From positions 3,100,001-3,164,000 of the forward strand of contig LR590463.1 in the NCBI GenBank assembly GCA_901472405.1: a stretch of DNA of 64,000 bases, in the 5' to 3' direction. Position numbers and translations under genes: made by a program. Positions 49,561-58,966 of the stretch are shown here, piece by piece. The stretch comes from Serratia rubidaea (GTDB lineage: Bacteria; Pseudomonadota; Gammaproteobacteria; Enterobacterales; Enterobacteriaceae). How positions within the stretch are numbered: the stretch's first letter is position 1; each line of letters opens with the position of its first letter. The notes below the pieces were generated by a model that saw nothing but the letters and a program-made list of their open reading frames with translations, ran no database searches and was not told the origin of the DNA.

Positions 49561-52478
49561 GCTATGACCGTCATCACCGCCGCCGCTATGACCATCGTCA
49601 CCGCCGCCGCTATGACCATCGTCACCGCCGCCGCTATGACCATCGTCACCGCCGCCGCTATGGCCGTCATCACCACCGCCGGTATGGCCGTCATCACCGC
49701 CGCCGGTATGACCATCGTCACCGCCGCCGCTATGGCCGTCGTCACCACCGCCGCCGGTCTCTTTCTGCCGGATGGTCAGATCGACGTTTTGATGATCGCG
49801 CGTCAACTCCGTGTCCAAAAAGGCCGAGTCCAGCACCGCTTCACTGAACATACCGTTAACGCCGCCGCCGGCGGTCAGAATGCGGTAGGTTTGCCCATCC
49901 CGATAGCTGGTGTGCGGATCGAGGGTATTGACCAATACCTTGACGTTCTTATCAATGTAGGCGCCGCCCTGTGACCTCACATAGTCGCTGCGGCCATCCG
50001 CGGCGATATCAACGTCATAAAACGCGCCCTCATTGAAGCCCAAATTACTCTTAATGATAAATTGACCGATAGCGTTATTGTCAGGATCCCCGGGGGAAAG
50101 ATGGCTTCCGCGCCCGATACTCACCCGGCCTGTCGTCGCATTACCGCGCAGTACACTGCCGCTGCCTACGAACAATGCCGTTGAAAAATCCGTAAACCCT
50201 GGAGAAACCTCGATGATATGCCCCACATTACCGTTAAGCAGCAGCGTTCCGCCGTTCTCTACCGCCAACCCTTGTAGTTTTTCGGACTCCTCCACGTTCG
50301 TGCCTACATCACCGTCAATCGTTAACTTGCCGCCCTTAACGAAAATGCGCCCCGCCGTATTGCGAGAGATCGCCGGTCAGCGTGGTCTGCCCGGCCACGT
50401 TGGCCATCGATCCACTGCCGATGATGGTATTGGCGAACTGATAGTCGTCCGACGTATGGTTAAAAATAATCGACCCCCGCATACCCCGATGGTCGGTTGG
50501 CGTGGTGATCACAATATCGCGGTCAATCACGCCGGGCGCCTGCGCCTCGCCCAGCGTAGGCAGCGGCCAGATCTCGTGGCCGTAAGGGCCATCCGCCGAA
50601 TAGCCGTCAAAAGAGGCGCGGCTGCCGATCACCAGCGCGCTGCGCGGCGTTAACTGTTTATTATCGTTACTGAAGCGCCCGCCGTTTGCCAGCGCCAGCA
50701 CATCGGCGTCGGTAGTTCCCCGGGTGTGCAGATGCGAGCCTTCACCGCTGACGTAAATTTCCGCAGATTTTTTCGCCTCGGCGGGACGTTCAGAGGCCAG
50801 CAGATCGCCAACCTTCACCTGCGCGCCGTCCAGCACGTCCAACTTGCCGGCGAGCGACAGCCAGTCGTTGACCTGCCACTCACTGCCTTTACCGCTGATC
50901 GTCGCCATCGGCCGGTGTTGATAGTCGGCATCATCCAGACCGTAGTCGATCCTTGCCCGTTCGGTCACCAATTTAGCCCCGTTCTCCACCTGCACCGCCG
51001 CCTGCGACTGGCGTTCAGAGCCGATAATCAGCTTTTTAGCGCTGAACGTACCGCCGTCTATCAACCACTTGCTGGCTTTATCCTGACCCATACTGACCGC
51101 GCCGGCATAGGAGACAGACTGGGAAACGTGGCGATCGCCGTCCAGCGTCACATCACCGCCGGGGGTAATTTGTTTAATCAGCAGATCGATAAACTGCTGG
51201 CCGCGTTTAAAGGTCGCTTCCAGAAAGGCCGAATCCAGCACCGCTTCGCTGAACATGCCGGCAATATCTTTTTCGGAGGTGAGTATGCGGTAGGTCTGTT
51301 CATCCTGATAGCTGGTGTAGGGATCCAGCATATTCACCAGCACCTTCACGTTGTTGCCGATCGTCGTCTGACCGACCACCGCCATGGTATCGCTGCGGCC
51401 GTCGGCGGCGATATCCACGTCATAAAACGCGCCGTCTTTAAAGGTCAGATAGCTGTTGATGTCGAACTTGCCCGTGCTGCCGTCGCCGGGAGCAATATGG
51501 CCGCCGCCCTCGATAATCGTACGACCGATGGTCGCATCGCCGCCCAGCCTCGCGCCGGGATCAACAAACAGTGAAGTGGTAAAACCGATGCCGCGTCCAA
51601 ATCCCCCGATGGTGCCGTTGAGGATCAGCGTACCGCCGCGCTCAACGTATAAACCTTGATAAGGAGGATCACTCTTGTAGCGCCCCACATCAGAGTTAAT
51701 CGTCAGCTTGCCGCCTTTAACGAAAATATCGCCGTGGAACTCACTGAGGTCGCCGGACATGGTGGTATTGCCGGCAAAATTGGCTATTGACGCATGTCCC
51801 TCGTCGTCCCTGACGCTGTTGACAAAACTGATAGTCATCCGCAGTATGGTTGAAGATGAGGGAGTTCCAGCGCCCGCCCAAATATGTATCACGATCAAAG
51901 AAGACGACGATATTAGGATCCAATATGCCGGGCGCCTGTGCTTCCCCCAGGGTAAAAATATCCCACCCTTTCTCCACCACATCTTCATCATCCTGCGCAT
52001 GGCCATCCAGGGTGCCGCGACTGCCTATTATCAGGCCGCCATGGATCTCTAACCTATCACTCGCGCTGCTAAAACGGCCATGATCGGACAGAGAGAGGAT
52101 TTCAATTCTCGGATAACTTTCTATTTGCAGATGCGAACCGCTGCCGCTAACGACAATTTCCGTCGAACGGTTAGTGCCAACAATCGAGCCTGCCGAATCC
52201 AGCCGGCCGATGCTCATCACACCGCCATCCAGCACATACAGCCCGGCGCTGATCGACAGTACATCACTGACCCGCCACTCGCTGCCCTTACCGCTGACCT
52301 TACCGAATCCGGCGCCGTCCACCTCTCTGATCCGCTTCTCGCCGTTTTCGACATTGATGTTTTCCGCATAGGCCGCGCCGACCGTACCGGCCAGCGTCAG
52401 CGCCGCCGCCAGCGCGACATACAGCCGCGACAGCCGGGTTTTGACCGGTAACGATGGATGCCCCCAGAGCTTTTCCAT
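48386..52478 (-). CDS. Autotransporter adhesin-like protein 1 (four frameshifts)
   Basis: About 1362 residues when corrected. Signal peptide with VALAAALTLAGTVGAAYA, a beta-helical passenger with AIDA-like repeats (GGTLILNGTIGGF, GDGSTGKFDINSYLTF, GTFSAKKLIIGS), a linker of about nine GGGDDGHS/T units and a C-terminal barrel ending NAQLTVSF. Start 52478 has GAGGG seven bases upstream. Extra single bases at 49116-49119, 49463-49467, 50350-50353 and 51824-51827 break it into five frames; all are homopolymer overcalls. It lies between nac and the second autotransporter, all on the minus strand. Confidence 0.85.
49536..49755 (-). repeat. 24-base tandem repeat encoding GGGDDGHS linker (copy 1)
   Basis: About nine units with Ser/Thr variation, one more than in the paralogue. 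It joins the passenger to the barrel and would form a flexible acidic spacer. Copy number differences between the two genes suggest slippage. Confidence 0.85.
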
Positions 52479-52650
52479 ATACCATCCCTCTGTTTGATTG
52501 TTATTATGCCGCCAACCGCGGCCCAATAAGGCTGGCAGAGGAACAAAGAATGCGCCACGCAGGGCGCAACAATTCAGAAAAGACGTGCGGAAGGCAACCT
52601 GCGCCGTCCGCTGCCGGGGAAAGGTAGGAAGAAACAGTCGCCTGGCGGCG

Positions 52651-53574
52651 TTACTGCACCAGCGTCAGCGCGCGTTTCGGCTGGTTCGGCGCGGTAATCA
52701 TCGCCAATAATTGTGCTTTAACCGCCTGCGCCGCTTCAGACAGCGGCTGCTGAACGGACACGCACAGCGCCAAGGGCAGCGCCAACGACGGGTTGCTGAT
52801 GCGCGCCATCCAGGCTCTGGCCGGGCCGGTCAGCGCCCGCGCGGCGGACTCCGGCAGAATGGTCGCCCCCAGTCCCCCGGCGATGGCGGCGCTGAGCATG
52901 GTCGGCGATTCAATTTCACCGACCACGTTCAGCGCCAGCTTACGCACCGCCATCGCGTCTTCCACCTGATCGCGCACGCTGTCTCCCCGGTGCGGTAAAA
53001 ACAGGTTCAGCCGCGCCAGCGCCCGCAGATCGATGTAGTCACCGGGGTTGGGTACCGAACGCGACGCCACCAGATACAGATCTTCCTTCGCCAACACCGT
53101 GGTGTTGAACCCCTGCGGCGCCTTTGCGCCGTATATCACCGCCATATCCAGCGCACAGCTGGCAACCTGATCGGTCAGCGCCGGGCCGGTATCTTCATGC
53201 AGACGCAGCAGAATGCCGGGGTGCGCATCGCGCATCGCCTGCAGCAGCGGCGTCGCCAGCTGCGCGGCGGCGCAGCCGGATGCGAAACCAAGCGCGACCT
53301 GCCCGCTGACCGCCAGCCCGATATTACTGACGGCGGCCTGCGTCTGCTCACACATGCGCAGAATCGTCTGCGCGTGGGCATAAAGAATATTGCCCGCCTC
53401 GGTCGGCATCACGCCGCGTTTGCTGCGAATCAACAGCTGCTGCTGGAGTTCGCCTTCCAGCGTCGCCAACTGCTGGCTTAACGCCGGTTGCGCAATATGC
53501 AGCACTTCCGCTGCCTGCGTCAGGCTGCCGATATCGACGATTTTGACAAAATATTTAAGACGTCTGAAATTCAT
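52651..53574 (-). CDS. nac: Nac, nitrogen assimilation control LysR regulator
   Basis: 307 residues, nearly identical to E. coli/Klebsiella Nac over the DNA-binding domain (MNFRRLKYFVKIVDIGSLTQ, AQPALSQQLATLEGEL). Nac couples sigma-70 genes such as hut, put and ure to the nitrogen-starvation (Ntr) response. It sits beside a tRNA-Asn gene as in E. coli. A sigma-54 promoter-like site lies 41-56 bases upstream. Intact. Confidence 0.95.
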   Translation of the reverse strand: MNFRRLKYFVKIVDIGSLTQAAEVLHIAQPALSQQLATLEGELQQQLLIRSKRGVMPTEAGNILYAHAQTILRMCEQTQAAVSNIGLAVSGQVALGFASGCAAAQLATPLLQAMRDAHPGILLRLHEDTGPALTDQVASCALDMAVIYGAKAPQGFNTTVLAKEDLYLVASRSVPNPGDYIDLRALARLNLFLPHRGDSVRDQVEDAMAVRKLALNVVGEIESPTMLSAAIAGGLGATILPESAARALTGPARAWMARISNPSLALPLALCVSVQQPLSEAAQAVKAQLLAMITAPNQPKRALTLVQ

Positions 53575-53614
53575 GGAGCCCCCGTTATGCGCAAAAGAAC
53601 AACGTTAACCCCAC

Positions 53615-53630
53615 AGCAAGATCCGGGCCA
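53615..53630 (-). promoter_or_regulatory. Sigma-54 promoter of nac
   Basis: On the minus strand TGGCCC, five bases, TTGCT: one mismatch from the sigma-54 consensus TGGCAC-N5-TTGCW, with GG and GC at the -24/-12 positions. The start codon would be about 30 bases from the transcription start. Nac expression from a sigma-54 promoter under NtrC is established in Klebsiella and E. coli. Confidence 0.65.
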
Positions 53631-53739
53631 TAATCAGGGGGAAAAACCAATAACGTCGCCAACAGGCTAAAAAAAAAGGGAAAAGCGACAACCTCCAGCG
53701 GCGGCGATATGCGCGCAAACGCCGGCGGCGGCGGCCCGC

Positions 53740-53756
53740 TGCACCAAAAAGAAGCA
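53740..53756. promoter_or_regulatory. Candidate NtrC enhancer site upstream of nac
   Basis: TGCACC and, five bases later, GAAGCA resemble the NtrC consensus TGCACC-N5-GGTGCA (10 of 12 positions), about 110 bases upstream of the -24 element, a usual enhancer distance. Confidence 0.45.
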
Positions 53757-53846
53757 ATGTTGCCTGCCGGCGCGCGTCCAACCACTCAAGAATGCAGCAG
53801 GTTGGGCATTCTTGCAGCAAACGCGCCAAAATGCGTTTTTTCAGGC

Positions 53847-53875
53847 TTTACAAGCCCCGGCGGCCTCGCTATTAT
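53847..53875 (+). promoter_or_regulatory. Sigma-70 promoter of the second tRNA-Asn
   Basis: TTTACA at 53847-53852 and TATTAT at 53870-53875, 17-base spacer, then the same leader GCGCCCCGTTCACACGAT as at the first copy. Confidence 0.8.
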
Positions 53876-53893
53876 GCGCCCCGTTCACACGAT

Positions 53894-53969
53894 TCCTCTG
53901 TAGTTCAGTCGGTAGAACGGCGGACTGTTAATCCGTATGTCACTGGTTCGAGTCCAGTCAGAGGAGCCA
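53894..53969 (+). tRNA. tRNA-Asn (GTT), second copy
   Basis: 76 bases identical to 23557-23632, including the encoded CCA and the leader. Anticodon GTT at 53927-53929. A P4-type integrase remnant begins about 100-150 bases downstream, so its 3' end is a probable attachment site. Confidence 0.98.
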
Positions 53970-54037
53970 TATTTATGTTTTCATGCATCTTCACGAATCT
54001 TTATACGAATTAGATTCAAAAAGTTAGCGTGAAAATC

Positions 54038-54076
54038 CTTCCCGATGCATTTTCATTCCCCCTCCGCATCGGGAAA
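54038..54076. repeat. Inverted repeat just after the second tRNA-Asn
   Basis: Arms CTTCCCGATGC and GCATCGGGAAAG (11 paired bases) around a 16-base loop. No T-run follows on the plus strand, so it may be a weak terminator or an island-end element. Confidence 0.5.
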
Positions 54077-54099
54077 GATTGGTGGTTTGCTTTTGGGTC

Positions 54100-54296
54100 A
54101 TGTCAGTTCGATTATGGTGTGAGCGCCATATGTCTCAACACTACAATCCGCAGCTTAAAACCATCCGCTCAACCTTTCAAAGTTTCCGATTATCATGGCC
54201 TGTACCTTTCGAGTCACGTCTCTGGTATCTCAAATATCGTCTCAATGGTAAAGAATCCCACCTCGGCTTAGGTGCCTGTCCCGATGTTTCTCTGGT
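54100..54296 (+). pseudogene. P4-type integrase remnant (N-terminal fragment)
   Basis: Two overlapping frames together encode the N-terminal region of a tRNA-associated tyrosine integrase: TTIRSLKPSAQPFKVSDYHGLYL, then (with a shift) SRLWYLKYRLNGKESHLGLGACPDVSL. The catalytic C-terminal domain is absent; the sequence passes directly into an aminotransferase fragment at about 54296. It marks the tRNA-Asn as an island insertion site, but the integrase cannot be functional. Confidence 0.65.
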
Positions 54297-54526
54297 GCCT
54301 CACGCAACGCCGGAGTCCCCGGCGTCGGCGTGTATTTAGTTTCGCCACGCGCAATCGCCTCGTATGCCACCTGTTTAACGTGATCGGGTGTATCAAAATC
54401 CGGTTCGCCGGTGGTGAGATTCAAAATATCCACTCCGGCTTTTTTCAGGTCATTGGGGTGCTGTTTCTCCGCCGCATTAGCGGAAAGTGACACGCGCTGA
54501 ACGCGGCCTGACAAAGAAATCGTCAT
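54297..54526 (-). pseudogene. Class I aminotransferase fragment (N-terminal about 75 residues)
   Basis: Starts MTISLSGRVQRVSLSANA and continues LTTGEPDFDTPDHVKQVAYEAIARGETKYTPTPGTPALREA, the N-terminus of aspartate/aromatic aminotransferase-like PLP enzymes. The rest, including the PLP lysine, is missing; homology stops at the junction with the integrase remnant. Directly downstream of the YxeK-like gene, so it may once have been the next gene of that operon. Confidence 0.7.
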
Positions 54527-54537
54527 CGACGCTAAAG

Positions 54538-55869
54538 TTAAGACTGAGGGGTAAAGTCAGGCTCAGGCAGACCGAGGTTTTCACGCAGCGTGCTGAATTC
54601 ATATTCTTCACGGAACAACCCGCGACGACGCAATTCGGGGATCACCAGCTCAACAAACAGCGAAAGCTGTTCCGGCATCACTGCAGGCATGATGTTAAAA
54701 CCGTCTGCCCCGCCTTCTTCCAGCCAATGCTGGAAATCATCGGCGATATCTTCCGCCGTACCGATCAGCACGCGATGCCCACGCGAACCGGCAGCAATTG
54801 CGGCCAGTTCACGTAAGGTCAGATTTTCGCGATACGCCAGATCGGTCAGCAGTTTCACACGGCTCTGATTACCTTCACCGGCAGGCACATCCGGCACCGG
54901 CCCGTCGAGCGGAAACACACTCAGATCCATATTAAAGCGGGTGGACAGTTGGCGGATGCCATTATCAATATCTACCAGCGAATTCAGTTCGCGCCAGGTT
55001 TCGCGCGCCTCTTCCCGTGTGCGGCCGACAATGGGCATTACGCCCGGCAAAATCAGCACATGTTCCGGGTTACGTCCGGCCTCTTTCACCTGCTGTTTCT
55101 GCGCACGGTAAAACGTCTGTGCTTCTTCCAGCGTTGCGGCAGCGGTAAATACCACTTCGGCGGTGGCCGCTGCCAGTTTCTGGCCGTCAGCAGAAGAACC
55201 CGCTTCGATAATCACCGGACGCCCCTGCGGCGAACGGGTAATATTCAGCGGCCCCTGTACCTGAAAATACTTGCCCTGATGGTTCACCGAATTGATTTTC
55301 TCATTGACGAAATACTGGCCGCTGGCGTTGTCCGGCTGCACCGCCCCTTCCTGCCAGCCTTCCCACAGTTTGAACGTCACCTCGAGAAACTCATGTGCTA
55401 CGGCGTAACGTTCAGCATGCGCGGGCATATCGTCACGGCTGAAATTGCGCGCCACATCCGTTGAAAACGACGTCACCACGTTCCACGCCGCCCGGCCGTG
55501 GCTGATGTGATCAAGAGAAGAAAAGCTGCGTGCCAGATTAAACGGATTGCTGAATGTCGTTGAAGCCGTGGCGGCCAGCCCGATATGGCGGGTTTGCACT
55601 GCCAGTGCCGACAGCAGAGTCAGCGGTTCGAGCCGCGCCATGGTAGACGGCAAACGGTAGACGCTGGTTGCCAGGGCATCGCCAATGAAGAACATATCAA
55701 ATTTTCCCTCTTCGGCTTTTTTGGCGATCCACGTCAGCCAGTCGATATCGGTCGGCGAACCGAGGTTTTCAGTTAAGCGCCAGCCACTGACATGATGCCC
55801 GAGCGGCTGCACAAACAGACCAAGACGCAATTGATGGGTGTTTTTTGAAGAAGATGAAGAAGAGGTCAT
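54538..55869 (-). CDS. NtaA/SnaA/DszA-family FMN-dependent monooxygenase (YxeK-like)
   Basis: 443 residues from ATG 55869 (MTSSSSSSKN), with AGGGAT upstream. A luciferase-like TIM barrel of the nitrilotriacetate monooxygenase family (LGLFVQPLGHHVSGWR, FFIGDALATS, GRAAWNVVTSFSTDVARNFS, GPLNITRSPQGRPVIIEAG). B. subtilis YxeK, same family and same gene company, oxidises N-acetyl-S-(2-succino)cysteine. Intact. Substrate is inferred from context. Confidence 0.8.
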   Translation of the reverse strand: MTSSSSSSKNTHQLRLGLFVQPLGHHVSGWRLTENLGSPTDIDWLTWIAKKAEEGKFDMFFIGDALATSVYRLPSTMARLEPLTLLSALAVQTRHIGLAATASTTFSNPFNLARSFSSLDHISHGRAAWNVVTSFSTDVARNFSRDDMPAHAERYAVAHEFLEVTFKLWEGWQEGAVQPDNASGQYFVNEKINSVNHQGKYFQVQGPLNITRSPQGRPVIIEAGSSADGQKLAAATAEVVFTAAATLEEAQTFYRAQKQQVKEAGRNPEHVLILPGVMPIVGRTREEARETWRELNSLVDIDNGIRQLSTRFNMDLSVFPLDGPVPDVPAGEGNQSRVKLLTDLAYRENLTLRELAAIAAGSRGHRVLIGTAEDIADDFQHWLEEGGADGFNIMPAVMPEQLSLFVELVIPELRRRGLFREEYEFSTLRENLGLPEPDFTPQS

Positions 55870-55873
55870 GGCG

Positions 55874-56296
55874 TTATCCCTGAGAATAATGGTGAATTTC
55901 AGTTGCCCGCAGGGCTTTTTCGATATTTTCCGCAGCCATTGAGAACGGCAAGCGGGCGGCATTTTCGGTGGAGAATTTCACTTCGCGGGCAATGGCCGCG
56001 ATGATCATGTCACGGTCGCCATTCAGTGGCGGCAGTGCCAGCGTGGCGTTTTGTTCCCGTACGCTGACCAGATGCGTTTTGATAGCCGCATCGGAGCATT
56101 CCGTGGTGAGAAAATTGACCTGCCAGCGAATACCGGCCGCCTTCAGGCTGGCTTCCAGTTGCGGATTCACCGCCCGCCACGCTTTCGGGCTGGTGATGAT
56201 CGCGATATCGGAGGAATGATCGGCAAGCAGCTCACCGGTGCGTGAAAGCAGGCCCGGTTGATAATGATAGGTCTGCGGTGATTTTATGGCGAACAC
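55874..56296 (-). pseudogene. Iron-containing alcohol dehydrogenase-like protein with internal deletion
   Basis: 140 residues. The first 80 (MFAIKSPQTYHYQPGLL, DIAIITSPKAW) match the N-terminus of glycerol-dehydrogenase-like proteins, and the last 50 (NGDRDMIIAAIAREVKFSTENAA, ALRATEIHHYSQG) match the C-terminus. The NAD-binding GGG segment and the metal ligands between are absent, so about 220 residues are missing although the frame is kept. GTG start at 56296. Probably inactive. Four bases from the YxeK-like gene. Confidence 0.65.
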
Positions 56297-56649
56297 GTCG
56301 ATGCCCTGTATTTGTCGTCTGGTTAAAGAGAAACTGCCCGTAATTAAACGGGAACTTGATGTGGGATATATTCAAGTGTTCTTGAAAATATCCTACGGGA
56401 ATTGAAAAAATTAAAAAAGAGCTAAGTGCGCATCCTTATTAACTTATTCGCAATAGCATAGATTAATTTTCGCTATAACCTACAAACCCCTTGCATCCGG
56501 TGCTAAATAAAAGAAATGATAGTGTCAGGCAGGACTAATTTAACGAAATAAAAACAGATGCGTCTGAAATTCCCTTATATCCGACTGGTTTGTTTTTAAT
56601 TACAACCTTAAAAACAACGTTAATCAACCCTTATTAAGAAGAGAGTATT
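56297..56649. promoter_or_regulatory. Divergent control region of the YxeK-like and lyase-like units
   Basis: 353 AT-rich bases between oppositely directed genes. It holds the long inverted repeat at 56364-56393 and an AGAGAG-type ribosome site for the rightward gene. No gene seen. Confidence 0.5.
56364..56393. promoter_or_regulatory. 30-base inverted repeat, probable operator
   Basis: Arms GGATATATTCAAG and CTTGAAAATATCC (one mismatch in 13 pairs) around TGTT. No T-run on either side. Its place in the divergent spacer, about 70 bases upstream of the leftward gene, suits a dimeric regulator. No regulator gene is seen in the locus. Confidence 0.5.
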
Positions 56650-56961
56650 ATGTCCTCACATCCGATAGCTTTTCTTTTACTTGGTAATAATTTTGGCACA
56701 CCAGAAATGCGGAAAATCTGGTCAGCGCAAAATCGCCTGACACAGCAAATAAATGTCGACGTTGCGCTGGCATCAGCCGAAGGTGAACTGGGTGTGATTT
56801 CGCAACAGGCCGCGCTGAGCATTGCGAAGCTGGCGACCAGTATTACTGAACAGGATCTTGACCACGGGTTGGATCCGGCCCATTACACCGGCAGCCCCGC
56901 GCAAAAAGTCGATGACGTCATCCGCTTTGCCGTGCAGTCCCGGTCATCTGACTTCGCCTGA
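56650..56961 (+). pseudogene. Fumarase/aspartase-superfamily lyase with internal deletion
   Basis: 103 residues: the N-terminus of an adenylosuccinate-lyase-like protein (GNNFGTPEMRKIWSAQNR, SAEGELGVISQQAALSIA) joined in frame to the C-terminus (GLDPAHYTGSPAQKVDDVIRF). The central helical domain and the GSSAMPxK loop are missing (family about 450 residues). A lyase of this superfamily has been linked to 2SC cleavage in other bacteria, so the intact ancestor may have been a second 2SC enzyme. Not functional as it stands. Confidence 0.6.
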
Positions 56962-56973
56962 GGAACCCGGGTT

Positions 56974-57515
56974 ATGACACAGCATTTCAGGCGGCTGACG
57001 CTGGATGATAAACACGATTATCTGGCGCTGATGCTGGCCGCCTACGCGCCAATCAAAAACACTCCGGGATTCAGTTTGATGCTGCCACCACCGATCTGGC
57101 ACGCGTGACACAACACCCTCGACGATCATGCGGTGTTTGCGCTCTTTGATAACCAGCGGATGGTGGCTTCGGTGACCCTGCGCTTCCCGTGGGGTGCAAT
57201 GCCTGGCCCCATGGGCCTGCCGCACATTGGCTGGTTCGGCACGCATCCAGATTACTCCGGTCAGAAGACTCGGCAAAAAAACTGCTGGGCTGGCTGGAAG
57301 ACAACATTCTGAGCCGCGAATTGAAAGCCCCGGCTTACTCACTCGGCACCGCCACCAGCCACCCGTGGCTGCGCGATATGTACCTGAAACTGGGTTTTCA
57401 GCCGGTCTTCGAAAGAGACCTCGGCAAAGGACACACCACGCTGTACCTGAAAAAAATTCTCGATGCAAAAGGCCACACCCGCTGGCTGGAACATCAGCCA
57501 CCTACAGGAGCTTAA
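56974..57515 (+). CDS. GNAT N-acetyltransferase (YxeL-like) (three frameshifts)
   Basis: About 180 residues when corrected. Seen across frames: MTQHFRRLTLDDKHDYLALM, FALFDNQRMVASVTLRFPWG, GLPHIGWFGTHPDYSG, then AKKLLGWLEDNI and LGTATSHPWLRDMYLKLGFQ, the GNAT core with its acetyl-CoA loop region near YSG. Errors at 57066-57068 (short), 57116-57118 (long) and 57259-57260 (short) are all in G/C runs. In the B. subtilis operon YxeL acetylates the amino group of S-(2-succino)cysteine. It ends directly at the amidohydrolase start. Confidence 0.75.
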
Positions 57516-58703
57516 ATGTCAGATATCACGCAGGAACATCAGCCGCTGGCGGCGTTTATTCAGGATTTTCGCCACCACATGCACCGCCATCCGGAGCTGT
57601 CCAACGAAGAAGTTAACACCACAGCCAGCATCCGGGCGGTACTGGAGAAGTATCAAATCCGCGTGATAGATTTGCCGCTAAAAACCGGTCTGGTGGCAGA
57701 AATTGGCGGCATCAATCCCGGCGAACTGGTGGTGCTGCGTTCTGATATTGATGCCCTGCCGATTGAAGAAAAATCCGGAGTGGATTACACCTCGCAAAAT
57801 CCCGGTGTGATGCACGCCTGTGGCCACGATTTCCATACCTCGGCGGCGCTTGGCGCGGCGGATTTTGCTGAAAACACAGGAAGATTCTCTTTTCGGCACG
57901 GTGCGCATTCTGTTTCAGGCGGCGGAAGAAACCGGTCACGGTGCCCCGGCGCTGATTGACACCGGCGCACTCGACAACGCCGCCGTCATTTTCGGCATTC
58001 ATAACGATCCTTCTTTACCGGTCGGCGTTATCGGCAGCAAAGAAGGCGCATTAACAGCGGGCCGTGGGATCGCTTTGCGATCACCATCTCCGGTACCGGC
58101 AGCCACGCGGCACGTCCGCACGAAGGCAACGACCCGATTATTATCGCCGGACAGGTGATTTCCGCGTTGCAAACCCTAATCGCCCGCAACGTGCAGTCCG
58201 CACACAACGCGGTGGTTTCCATCACTCAGGTTCACAGCGGCAGTACCTGGAACGTGATCCCGGATTCCGCCTGGCTGGAAGGCACCGTCCGCACCTTTAA
58301 TCAGGACACACGGGAACTGATAGAACGCCGTTTCCGGCAGGTTCTCGCGGGCATCGCTGCTGCATTTGATACCGACATCATCCTCGACTGGCAACCCGGC
58401 CCACCGTCGGTGAACAACACGGCCAAATGGGTGGATTTCGCGCTGGCGCATGGTGAAGGCTCCGGCTTCGAAGCCCGCCGCGTTGAAGCCAGCCCGATTG
58501 GGGAAGACTTCGCGTTCTATCAGCAAAAATTGCCCGGCGCGTTCATCATGATCGGCTCCGGCGGCCCTTACGCGCTGCATCATCCGCAATTTCGCGTTGA
58601 TGATCGCGCCCTGTTTCCGACTGCACATTACCTGTCGCAACTGGCGGTACAAGCGCTGCGCACTCTCAGTGAGGAAATTCTCCGTAAGGATAAAATCGCA
58701 TGA
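57516..58703 (+). CDS. M20-family amidohydrolase (YxeP-like deacetylase) (frameshifts)
   Basis: About 394 residues when corrected. Metallopeptidase M20D signature: HRHPELSNEE, RSDIDALPIEE, MHACGHDFHTSAALGAA, FQAAEETGHGA, and a late VDDRALFPTAHYL. It hydrolyses N-acyl amino acids; YxeP deacetylates N-acetylcysteine in the 2SC pathway. One extra G at 57860-57861 and two extra bases at 58061-58069 break the frame; correction gives AAILLKTQEDSLFGTVR and TAGVDRFAITISG. Its stop overlaps the next start (ATGA). Confidence 0.8.
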
Positions 58704-58966
58704 GTCAGCGGAAGCATTTTTCGGCGCAATTACGTCTTCAGCAGGCCATGACCATTTTTACCGGGTGGGGAATGCCCGAAAATATTGCGCTGGAAACCGA
58801 TTTGCTGGGCATTGATTCTCACGGCATATCAATGCCGTCGCATTACGACAAATTACTCCAGGAAGGGAAATGGCGCCCTGATACCCAGGTAGTGGCTGGT
58901 GAACCGGAAAACCAGAGGTATCGGCAACGCCAGCGCGACGGGATCCCGGTTTCAGCCCCTTTCTGA
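58700..58966 (+). pseudogene. Malate/L-lactate dehydrogenase (Ldh-family) fragment
   Basis: The N-terminus of a YbiC/YlbC-type oxidoreductase: LQQAMTIFTGWGMPENIALE and LLGIDSHGISMPSHYDKLLQEGKWRPD. After about residue 70 homology ends. From about 58917 to 59032 another frame reads DPGFSPFLTQLHALCEREHFVD and then stops, possibly a piece of a different or the same gene after deletion. The NAD-binding part is absent, so it is not functional. Confidence 0.6.

Larger units (their letters stand above)
53575..53893. promoter_or_regulatory. Spacer between nac and the second tRNA-Asn
   Basis: 319 bases with no gene. It carries the nac sigma-54 promoter and a candidate NtrC site on one side and the tRNA promoter on the other; a poly-A run lies at about 53670. 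Short frames here have no support. Confidence 0.55.
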
